From positions 13,589,167-13,653,166 of the forward strand of contig CM046295.1 in NCBI GenBank assembly GCA_025267735.1: a stretch of DNA of 64,000 nucleotides, in the 5' to 3' direction. Both the position numbers and the translations under genes were made by a program. Positions 55,766 to 64,000 of this stretch are shown here, in pieces. Source of the DNA: Mactra quadrangularis. Its lineage: Eukaryota; Mollusca; Bivalvia; Venerida; Mactridae. Position 1 is the stretch's first letter. Each line of letters begins with the position of its first letter. The notes below the pieces were generated by a model that ran no database searches, had not been told where the DNA came from, and worked only from the letters and a program-made list of their open reading frames with translations.

Positions 55766-56545
55766 GCTTTAAGAAACGGATCTTCCGTTATCCTCGATAA
55801 GTCTATATAGCTAGACTAGAGTAACGGAACTTCCATTATCCTAGACAGATCTATATAGCTAGACTAGAGTAACGGAACTTCCATTATCCTAGACAGATCT
55901 ATATAGCTGGACTAGAGTAACGGAACTTCCATTATCCTAGACAGATCTATATAGCTAGACTAGAGTAACGGAACTTCCATTATCCTAGACAGATCTATAT
56001 AGCTGGACTTGAGAAACGGAACTTCCATTATCCTAGACAGATCTATATAGCTGGACTTGAGAAACGGAACTTCCATTATCCTAGACAGATCTATATAGCT
56101 AGACTAGAGTAACGGAACTTCCATTATCCTAGACAGATCTATATAGCTAGACTAGAGTAACGGAACTTCCATTATCCTAGACAGATCTATATAGCTGGAC
56201 TAGAGAAACGGAACTTCCGTTATCCTAGACAGCTCTATATAGCAGGACTAAGTTATGAAACTTCCGTTATCCTAGACAAGTCTATGTAGCAAGGCTAGAG
56301 TTACGGAGCTTCCATTATCCTAGACACATCAATAGAAAGGCTAGAGTAACGGAACTTCCGTTTTAATTGACAACTCTAGAGCGAAGGTAAAAAAACAAAA
56401 CTTCCATTTTCCTAGACAACTCTATAAAAAGGCTAGACTAACGGTACTTCCAATTTCCGTAGACAACTCTATAGCAAGAATTGAGTAACGGAACTTCCAT
56501 TATCCAAGACAACTCTATAGCAAGGTTAAAGTTATCGAATTCTAT
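55766..56545. repeat. Second block of the 48-bp satellite
   Basis: A variant unit with TCTATATAGCTAGACTAGAG and ACGGAACTTCCATTATCC, highly homogeneous from 55790 to 56220, then degenerate. The homogenised variant (GCTAGACT, CCATTATCC) differs from the main block, so the two blocks have been homogenised separately. Confidence 0.95.
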
Positions 56546-56552
56546 ATAATTT

Positions 56553-56681
56553 GGCCGTAGAAATAATAGATGTTTGTATTTTGACAATCTCCACGAAAGT
56601 ATGCCCAGCCCCGGAATCGAACCTACGACCCCTGTATCAGTAGACTTGCTTGCTACCAACTGGGCTAGTCTGGTGGCTTAA
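56553..56681 (-). repeat. tRNA-derived SINE, family 2, 5' part
   Basis: On the minus strand: A box AGCCCAGTTGGTAGC, B box TAGGTTCGATTCCGGGGC, followed by the start of the body; truncated where it meets the satellite. Confidence 0.82.
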
Positions 56682-56748
56682 CATTCGGAACTACCGCGCC
56701 AAATTATACACAAATGTTTTTAGATGATCGACGTGTTAGTTCCGAATG
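56682..56748. mobile_element. Mini inverted-repeat element, ATTCGGAAC family
   Basis: CATTCGGAACTA at the left and TTAGTTCCGAATG at the right, abutting the SINE. Confidence 0.6.
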
Positions 56749-57226
56749 GAATGCAAATAGTCTCCGACTGATCGATTCTGATATATTTCAAAATAAACGA
56801 ACCAAAAATTATTTTTGTTTTTATCATTGTCATACTTAACAATACATAAATTATAGATTCGTTATTTTATTCTATCGTAATTAGCTCAATACCATCAGGA
56901 ATTCATAAACGGAGACATATGCCTCAAATATTGATGAATTATCGACATACATCAAGCCCCAACCCATACATGGTGAATAAAGAAATGAATAAAGCTGACA
57001 CCGGAGTGATATACGAGTCCTAGATACTAAATAAGACTGATATAGTAGATATAGGCGTGCTGGATAGTTCCAAGCGGTTTGATGCGGGGGAATTATGATA
57101 CCAATAGTGTATAGAGTGGTCGAGGACAAATATTGTAAAATTGTTATAACGTTTAACAGGAGTGGAATTGTTTCCAAATTTATAAATCTAATTAAGGCGA
57201 TGCGTTATATTTCAAAGATAAAATGA

Positions 57227-57449
57227 TTTTTTTCGTCGTACGAGACCAATATTGTTGTAGTCCTAGTGATAACGATAGTCAATACATCTTTGGAAAATGC
57301 TTTACAAGAAACGTACGAAAACACTGGTCTACCGTTGCTGTTTAACAAAGGTGACTTTATTGTGGAAGAGATGCATGCTGAAACAGAATTAGAATGTGGT
57401 ATAAGGTGCCTACAAAACTTATGTACAGGATTTTTGTTTAAAACACAAG
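57227..57449 (+). CDS. PAN/Apple-like exon of a secreted or cell-surface protein
   Basis: The open frame from 57227 encodes a hydrophobic stretch (N-I-V-V-V-L-V-I-T-I-V, signal-peptide-like) then a domain with E-L-E-C-G-I-R-C-L-Q-N-L-C-T-G-F-L-F, the cysteine-rich helix pattern of PAN/Apple modules that bind protein or carbohydrate ligands outside the cell. It ends CAAG|GTACG in phase 1, which joins the kringle exon at 58434 in frame. No ATG lies in this frame. An ATG at 57223 is out of frame by one base across a run of seven Ts (57227-57233), so either the start lies in an upstream exon or the T-run carries an indel. The PAN call is moderate; the exon itself is well supported by the junction. 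Confidence 0.65.
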
Positions 57450-58433
57450 GTACGTTAATAAATATGATTTTTTTACGGAAGCTTCTTTTTATAATTAAAA
57501 CGCGATGACAAGATAAATAAGTGGAAATGACGCAAAACATCAAAAAGCGCTGAATATTATAAACATGTAAGTTTTGTAAAAAAAATCAGCATTTCAATTT
57601 TGTTAGCATGATTGTTGTCTTTATTTATGTTTAATGATATTAATGATATACAAGTATAAGAATTTCCAAAAATGCTTGAAATCGCTGTTTAGTCGTGTAT
57701 TTTCGGCGTATCAAACCGTCCCAAGTCTATTTATAGAATACAAGAATTTGCGTGCCCAGCTAAAGATATGTAAAACCATTGAGTCTATTATAGAATTCCA
57801 GGAATTAGCGTGCTCTGGTAATGATATGTAAAACCATTGATATCGACTGGATAAGACGTCAGCGGGCCACTTTCATATTTATAAGCGGACCTTAATCACA
57901 TTTAACTGGCCGGTACCGAAATATAGTGAAATAACGCCCTCTATGTTTATATACGTAAAGAAGAAGCAATTTTATTTAAGATAAAATATATTCTTAGGTC
58001 CAAAAACTAGGCACAATATTCGACGTTCGATATTCAATATCGAACATCGAATCAGTATTACGTTCGACATCGGCATAATGTGCGAATATCATCGTGAAGT
58101 CGAATATTGAACCAGCACGAATATTGAGCTGAAGTTGAATATCAAACCAGTTCGACGTTCGACATTCGTTAGAAATGGTACGAATAACAAAATGAAATCG
58201 AATATCGAACCAGCTCGACGTTCGACATTCGTTAGAAATGGTACGAATAACAAAATGAAATCGAATATCGAACCAGTTCGACGTTCGACATTCTCTGATT
58301 ATCTAGTCCAAATTTCAAACTGAAGTTGAGTTGGACATTCGTTAATAATTGTCTTAATGTATATCTAATGTATATATCGAATATCGAATGTTGTGCCAAT
58401 AGTTATTGGAGCTTTAATTCTTATTTTTTTCAG
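57450..58433 (+). other. Intron between PAN-like and kringle exons
   Basis: Bounded by GT at 57450 and AG at 58432-58433. It contains the TTCGA-rich repeat below and otherwise nothing recognised. Confidence 0.6.
58019..58400. repeat. TTCGA-rich tandem repeat (63-bp unit, ~2.5 copies) with palindromic edges
   Basis: The unit includes CAGTTCGACGTTCGACATTC and GAAATGGTACGAATAACAAA; the left edge has palindromic TTCGATATTCAATATCGAA. Frames across it are repeat artefacts. Confidence 0.85.
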
Positions 58434-58710
58434 AAGAACTGGATGACATACAATGTTACAGCTCATCGTCTCATCTGGACTACACTGGTACCTATAACAA
58501 GACTGTAGTCAGGTCGTACATGTCAACGCTGGGATAGCCAATCACCTCACATTCATGGTGTAACTGCGGTAAACGTACCAGAAACTACTTTGACAGAAAC
58601 AGAAAATTATTGCCGGGATGGGGACAACAGTGGTTTCCCATGGTGTTACACGACAGATTCCTTAGCAAGATGGGAGTTCTGCGATGTAATGAAATGCATG
58701 TCACCTGGCA
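58434..58710 (+). pseudogene. Kringle-domain exon with a one-base frameshift
   Basis: After TTTTTTTCAG at 58433, the first frame reads E-E-L-D-D-I-Q-C-Y-S-S-S and Y-T-G-T-Y-N-K-T. From 58509 the next frame continues S-G-R-T-C-Q-R-W-D-S-Q-S-P-H, N-Y-C-R-D-G-D, F-P-W-C-Y-T, R-W-E-F-C-D-V-M-K-C. All six kringle cysteines are present in the right order across the two frames. One extra base near 58505-58508 breaks the frame, giving an early TAG in the first frame. Donor A|GTATGT at 58710, phase 1, so further exons are expected but were not found. Kringles are extracellular disulfide-bonded binding modules (plasminogen, HGF and ROR families). With the preceding PAN-like exon this suggests a PAN-kringle protein. 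Confidence 0.85.
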
Positions 58711-59436
58711 GTATGTATATATAAAATTCTATATAATGGATATTTTGTTTTAAGGAGTAACGAAACTTCTCTACTAAAGATAATCGTCGGCTATGTGCAC
58801 CGATAGTTAGGGCAAACGATACCACGGCTCGGATTCCGATCGACTTTTCAGAAAGCGTTTCCGCTACTCTTAGACAAAACGGGAAGAGAACTCTTCCAGA
58901 CACGCATGCACAGTAGAACGAACGGTTGGGTCTATTTATAATCCGGATTTCGGCCCAAATTGACATGGATACTTTTGGAATATACCATACCCAAATCTGT
59001 GAGCGTGTTGCTTAGGGGTGAATAAATTTATGACAAGTCTATCAATTGTTGTCAGACTCATATGATACCTACGCGAGCCTAAGTAGAATAGTATATCCGT
59101 ACTTACGCTTTGCATTACATCCCTAACTCCATTTTTATATTTTTGTAAACACTCTGGAAAACCAGGGTGCTACAGTGACAAGTACAGTTACACTAGGACC
59201 CTATACATAGGGTCCTTGAGTTACACTGTTATTTCACTTCTTCTTTAAACTGTAGCATTCGTAATGTCAAAGTCACTAGGTATTGCCACCGTGTACATCT
59301 CTCCTTAAGACAAATGTACGCAAATAGCCACCATTGTAAAAACATTTAACTCTGAAACGACCTTATACTTAATGTTATTTACTTCTGTAAAGATGTTTAA
59401 ATAACATTTTCACGAATCCGTTATAGTTGCGTACCC
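58711..59436. other. No exon identified after the kringle; contains a 22-bp palindrome
   Basis: AGGACCCTATACATAGGGTC plus CT near 59194-59215 is a perfect dyad, with AGTTACACT on both sides. Expected downstream exons of the PAN-kringle gene were not found. Confidence 0.45.
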
Positions 59437-59695
59437 GGGTCGATAGCGCAGTTGGAAGCGCGCCGGGATTTGGAATCTCGTGACCCGAAAGGGGTACGGG
59501 TTCGAATACCACCCGGGGATGTTATACCCTTCAATGAAACTTTGACATTTATGCCAATTATCCTTCATTGATTAGATGATATTGAAAAGTTTCCGGCCTT
59601 GAGAAAGGGTGATTGAGTACTGGTTATAGACAAAAGTCCAGAAAAGCTAGGTTAGGTGCGCTGGAAGCCGTAAAAAGACCTAAATTGTGCCCAAT
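59437..59695 (+). repeat. tRNA-derived SINE, family 1 (full length)
   Basis: A box CGATAGCGCAGTTGGAAGCG, B box GGTTCGAATACCACC, full body and 3' block GGTTAGGTGCGCTGGAAGCC, ending near a short A-rich tail (GTAAAAAGACC). Confidence 0.9.
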
Positions 59696-59736
59696 CACCT
59701 CCTTAGCTGCAAATCATTCTAGCAATCAAGCTTCTT

Positions 59737-60145
59737 ATACGAATTCAACTTCACGAATTCACAATTTCAACTTCACGAATTCACTATTTCAACTTCACGA
59801 ATTCACTATTTCAACTTCACGAATTCACTATTTCAACTTCACGTATTCACGAATTCAGCTTCATGAATTCACGATTTCAACTTCATAAATTGACGATTTC
59901 AACTTCATGAATTCACAAATTCAACTTCATGAATTCACGATTTCATCTTCATTAATTTACGATTCCAACTTGATGAATCCACGATTTCAACTTCATGAGT
60001 TGATTTCCTGAAGTTGACTTCGTGAAGTTGAAATCGTGAATTCGTGAAGTTGAAATCGTGAATTCGTGATATTGAATTTGTGAATTCCGTATGTTGAAAA
60101 TGTGAACTCATGAAGTTGAAATCAGGAATTCGTAAAGTTGAAATA
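59737..60145. repeat. Inverted minisatellite (ATTTCAACTTCACGAATTCAC)
   Basis: About 11 direct units (59745-60000) are followed without a spacer by units of the complementary strand (60008-60145: GAAGTTGAAATCGTGAATTC). The whole forms a long imperfect hairpin. Next to it lies the family C fragment. Confidence 0.92.
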
Positions 60146-60199
60146 GCCCTACTGGCCTTTTGTACTTTTTGCTTATTTTGCTTTTCGAAGGGAAGAATT

Positions 60200-60307
60200 T
60201 TCCTATGAAATATAAAATATCGCCAAAAACCGGTACGTTAAATTCGTACCGCGGTACGTATTGCCGCAGCTGCGTATTGCAATATACCGGTATATTGTGA
60301 CAGCCAT
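60200..60307. mobile_element. hAT-like MITE, family C, right-end fragment
   Basis: Matches 9205-9290: AAATATCGCC, GTACGTATTGCCGCAGCTG, TATTGCAATATACCGGTATA and TGTGACAGCC. The left end is absent. Confidence 0.75.
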
Positions 60308-60309
60308 TG

Positions 60310-62385
60310 TTGCAATATAGCCTATAGTCGTTGTCCATGTATTAAGTGAGGGCAAAAAGAAATTGACAGGCCATTGTTTACATAGAGATTGTGTATGTAG
60401 TTCGCCGTATTTATCATCATGGTTCTATCTTGTTGTGATGTAGCATAGTGTATGCTTCAAAAATAGTTTAAAAAAGATCGTTCTAAACGTTTTTTCATTT
60501 TATAGGTGAGTATTCATGAAATTTGTAAGGTTTTTACCGTTGAATTGTTGATTCTGGAACTAGGTCAGACAACACGTTTATGTTGATTTGGAGTCTGAAT
60601 TATGAATACTGTCTACTGTTTGATTTACCCTCAGGTTCAAATTATTTAATCATCAGTTAACTGATATAGTGTTAACATTGTTTCTCTTCATTTTATAGAT
60701 TTTCTCTGTTCTAGAATTCCGTAATCAGTTCTGACTATTCGTCCATGGTCATATTCGTCCTGTGACTGATTTTTATTGAGTATTTAGAGATCATTACTAT
60801 AGAAAATGAGTAATGTTGAATAAAACACTGATTGAATTTGTGATATATTTGAATTAAACCTTGGTTATTTTAGGTGTGATTATTATAAGACGTATCTGTA
60901 TAACGCTCTTTAAATATTAAATATATACTCAAGAGTATATGTTACAAAGCACTTCACTGTATCTAATTCCCTGAGCATATGCAAAAATAATTAGTTATGA
61001 ATAAATGTAATTGGTTATTATTTGTTGAAAAAAGAAAGCTAAAAATTAGTGATCAATTAATAGAGATCATAGTTGTTAACAAATAAGTGGGGTTTTAACT
61101 TTTCCTAATTTCTTTTTAGAAACTGGCCTAACAGGGCACATTTGAGTGAGTCCGGAAATAAGACGACCTGTCTATGATATATACATGTTTCGCCGTACCC
61201 ATGTGTAAGGTTAATGTATCTAGTTGCATTTAATTACCTGAAAGCAAAGATTTTCAAGCCAATTCAAAGACCAGCAAATTACACTCTCATAGTTTAATGC
61301 AAAACACCTCAACCAAGAGGAATGCCTCTTTTCATGAGGAAATCTGAGTTCAAGTCTCAGTGGGAGTTTATTGGCTGTGTTGAAGTTTGCTTGAAATCAG
61401 TCTCGAGAAAAACAACTCTGAAAATTCTTAAAATTGTCTCTTTTTTTTGCTACAGTACAACTCCTTCTTGTACCAAACTGGTAATATTTCAGCTATTTAT
61501 AGACAAGTGATTCTTTCTACAAACTTTTATTTCAGGTTTTATTTCATTCTGATATTAACATCATCTTAAAATTTGACATAAATTGCCATATGATACTAGA
61601 CTAAAACAAGTGTTGAATACATTTGTGATATGTCGTTGTGTGTGATGACAATTAAAAATATCATAGATTTTTTATCAATACATATTGAAAGGGGGTCCCC
61701 TGTATAAGATATTTTTCTTTTATTGATTACAATAAATAAAGACCTTATACATATCAATCATGATTATAAGACCATTCCCTTTATATTTTTTCTCAAAAAA
61801 AGAAAGGAATAAGAACCCCCCCTTGAATAAATAACATTCGACTAATGCTTAATATTATTACAGTAGATTAACTTCTATAACGTATTCATGTCTAGAACTA
61901 TGTTGTGAATAAACGTTTGATGCCACATAAGATGAAAAAAATGTAAAAAAACGGCTTGTAAAGTCTTGGAAGCCTAAAGTTAGCAGAACTAGGACAGTCA
62001 GGGGAGTACGTACAATTCATCATATAACATCGAAATCCGAGTGATATTCAAGTTACCTGCTCAGTCGGCATCTTTATCACTTCTATATCAATTGTTACAC
62101 ACGATTTAAATCAATTTTCATACGAAATGGCTGAGATATACAAGATACAAGTCCGCTGCATGTCGTTTACCTTACACTGTTATGTTTACATTTTCTGTTT
62201 CTTGCCCTTACCGGAAGTTGGAGCTGATTGGCCATGGCGGCCAACAGTTATCCAATACAGTGCGCGGTCTACATATATTCTACGTCTATGGGAAAAGTAT
62301 TTACAAACTCTCCGCAGCGGTTATTTCCCTTTATTAAATATTTTTTTCCTTTGTTTCTTTCTTGAGTATTATATGTTTGCAAAAA
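60310..62385. other. No gene identified
   Basis: A 62-codon frame at 61322-61510 and part of a 124-codon frame at 62127-62501 lack recognisable motifs; the latter runs into the G-rich repeat end. Confidence 0.35.
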
Positions 62386-62387
62386 AC

Positions 62388-62470
62388 AGGCCCGGTTTAC
62401 CGGGGGAGGGCACAGGGGGCACGTGCCCCCACCTGGCCCCACGCATATCGACACTTATACAAAGAAAAGG
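62388..62470. mobile_element. Truncated G-rich transposon end with 16-bp palindrome
   Basis: CAGGCCCGGTTTACCGGGGG followed by GGGGGCACGTGCCCCC (perfect dyad). Such CAGGCCCGG-starting, G-rich ends are common hAT-type termini; the other end was not found. Confidence 0.45.
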
Positions 62471-63135
62471 GCACAAAATCGGCACTATCAAGAAATATTA
62501 GCTTGACTTTCAGATTAGTTTGACGACAATTAAGTTTATTCGTCAGATCTATTAAATAGATAATGATCTAAATTTATATATTCAAGCATCTCAAGATCAT
62601 ATCCTGATCAGGCCTTATCAAGCGTTCAAATCAAAGATAATGCAAGAGTATGGTCCGTATTCTCAAACACATAGAAAACCGTATCTATGAATCTGATCTA
62701 TATCACACTGACCGTCACCAATTAAATTACCATGGTAACTAGCATATGAGGCATAATTTTGGGTTTAGTGCACTCAGTTATATTGTTTACTTATGGAAGA
62801 CAGCAAGGTTTTTCTTAGCAATTTAGACGGAGAAAAGACGAGGACTGTCGAGTTCATTTTTACGTCGCTTTTATTAACCTCGTACTTGTTAATTTTGAAA
62901 ACAAACGTGATTGTTTGGTGCATTTTAATAAAGGTTTTAACATTCGAAATAACTCTTGGAGAGTGACCGAACTTACAAGATGTAATTTTTCGAAAAATTA
63001 AGACTAGTCAGTCAACGTTTTTAACTGTAAGAAATGTAATTCTTTCATTAAATGCTACGTTCATAGGTTTGTGTTTTGTTGATTTTAAATCGTTTAAATC
63101 ATTGATTTTATTCTAATCTATTGGAGTTTCAAATA

Positions 63136-63781
63136 CAGTCAAACCTGCCTTAGCGACCCTCTGTATAATGTGACTATCTGTCAATTGCGACCTAATTTGG
63201 TGTCTCCCGTGACATTTTCCTATATATTAAACCTGCATATTACAATCCTCTGTCTAATGTGACAAGTGACCTATGAAATTGAGGCTGAAAATGCATCCGA
63301 CTCTGTGTATTAGGACCGTGTCAAGGGAGAGGAGAGAGCCAAGTTCCTGTTTCAACAACATCGGAAGCAATAGACTTGGCATCCAAACTTAAATTATATT
63401 CCCAACATACAGGAAATGTTGAACTAATGGATTTAGCCGCAAGTATGAGTGACAAATTTGTAGAACTGTCGTTAATGAAACGCAAACAGACAAAAATTAG
63501 TGACTTTTTCTCAAGCAGGACCTCCTGAGTGCCACAAAAACTTGATAAAGACTTGTTTTCTTAGGGAAACATTTATTTTATAGATTTTATAGGTTTTATA
63601 GATTTTAAAGATTTTAAACATTAACCGTTGTGTTGGATACATTGTACTTCTGAATAGCTTGTTAAATAAATAGTGTACCCAAAACTTGAGTTGTATTTGT
63701 ACCCTCCGTATTGTGACCCTCTGTCTAATGTGACTTTTTTGGCTAACTCCGAGTGAAGGTCACAATACACAGGTTTGACTG
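63136..63781 (+). mobile_element. Internally deleted Tigger/pogo element (646 bp)
   Basis: TA flanks (63134-63135; 63782-63783). Ends CAGTCAAACCTGCCTTAGCG and complement CAGTCAAACCTGTGTATTG. CCCTCTGT(A/C)TAATGTGAC motifs recur inside both ends. Only the C-terminal tail of a transposase remains (next entry). Confidence 0.9.
63345..63528 (+). pseudogene. Tigger/pogo transposase C-terminal tail with a PCNA-binding (PIP) motif
   Basis: The frame ends at TGA 63526-63528. The last residues are K-R-K-Q-T-K-I-S-D-F-F-S-S-R-T-S: Q-x-x-I-x-x-F-F preceded by basic residues, a canonical PIP box. Pogo-type transposases are known to carry such a C-terminal PCNA-binding motif. Upstream text (S-E-A-I-D-L-A-S-K-L, M-D-L-A-A-S-M-S-D-K-F-V-E) is helical. 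The CENP-B-type helix-turn-helix and DDE domain are deleted. The exact beginning of the surviving coding region is unclear. Confidence 0.75.
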
Positions 63782-63786
63782 TACAA

Positions 63787-63866
63787 TGTACTTGCATTTC
63801 TTACGATATGAAATAAAATCAACTCACAAAAATTTGCCAGTTCAATTTTTGTTAAATTCGAGCCCT
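63787..63866. mobile_element. hAT-like MITE, family B, right-end fragment
   Basis: GAAATAAAATCAACTC and TTTTTGTTAAATTCGAGCCC plus TG match 8790-8852; the left half is absent, possibly because the Tigger-like element lies immediately upstream. Confidence 0.8.
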
Positions 63867-64000
63867 GGTGCATGGCATTTTCGTAATACTTAATACAATA
63901 TGTTGACAAGTTGTTTTTTTTTCAATTTCTGAACAACATGCTGTAATAATCTAATATTTACACATATACATTGTACATTATTTGTGATAATATTGTATCA

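Noticed and set aside
61310..61370. tRNA-like sequence (GAGTTCAAGTCTCAG)
   Set aside because: Only a B-box-like motif; no A box or cloverleaf could be drawn.

Overview
This is an AT-rich (roughly one third GC by eye) animal genomic window with spliced genes and very high mobile-element density. The bivalve-like character (two tRNA-headed SINE families, a pearl-like element with tandem ~165-bp cores, many short inverted-repeat elements) and an invertebrate Rab27 suggest a mollusc, most likely a bivalve. This is inference: no species-specific marker was identified.

Only one gene is complete and convincing: a Rab27-type small GTPase on the minus strand (coding exons between 12728 and 6814; five exons, 675 nt, 224 aa, every splice phase consistent). 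Its introns hold at least five inserted elements and a 20-bp tandem array. A second gene, at 57.2-58.7 kb on the plus strand, encodes a PAN/Apple-like segment spliced to a kringle domain. The kringle is broken by a one-base frameshift, so this is a young pseudogene or an assembly error. A third, weaker plus-strand candidate of unknown function has exons near 33.2, 34.1, 47.7 and 48.5 kb.

Layout: 0-5 kb, decayed LINE reverse transcriptase, SINEs, a GACA microsatellite and a 30-bp tandem repeat. 5.1-6.2 kb, a 1.15-kb non-autonomous piggyBac with TTAA duplications. 6.8-12.7 kb, Rab27. 15-25 kb, transposon-rich: hAT transposase fragment, a 1.93-kb foldback element nested inside an older hAT-like element, a Harbinger-like element with 10-bp-periodic arrays, and a hAT element with a perfect 8-bp duplication. 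25-31 kb, several inverted-repeat elements including an 861-bp hairpin flanked by TTAA. 31.7-32.8 kb, pearl-like tandem cores. 36.3-42.1 kb, a 66-bp satellite interrupted by a dead Mutator-like transposon. 44.0-45.5 kb, a dead gag-like retroelement. 50.2-56.5 kb, a 48-bp satellite of roughly 100 or more units. 57-64 kb, PAN-kringle exons, inverted minisatellite, and a deleted Tigger/pogo element retaining the PCNA-binding tail of its transposase.

I did not see an operon-like or defence-type system. The most informative structures are the nested foldback element (its host element fixes the insertion point), a small element family with 9-bp target duplications in three places, and the two satellites whose unit lengths (48 and 66 bp) are multiples of three and so create long spurious reading frames.
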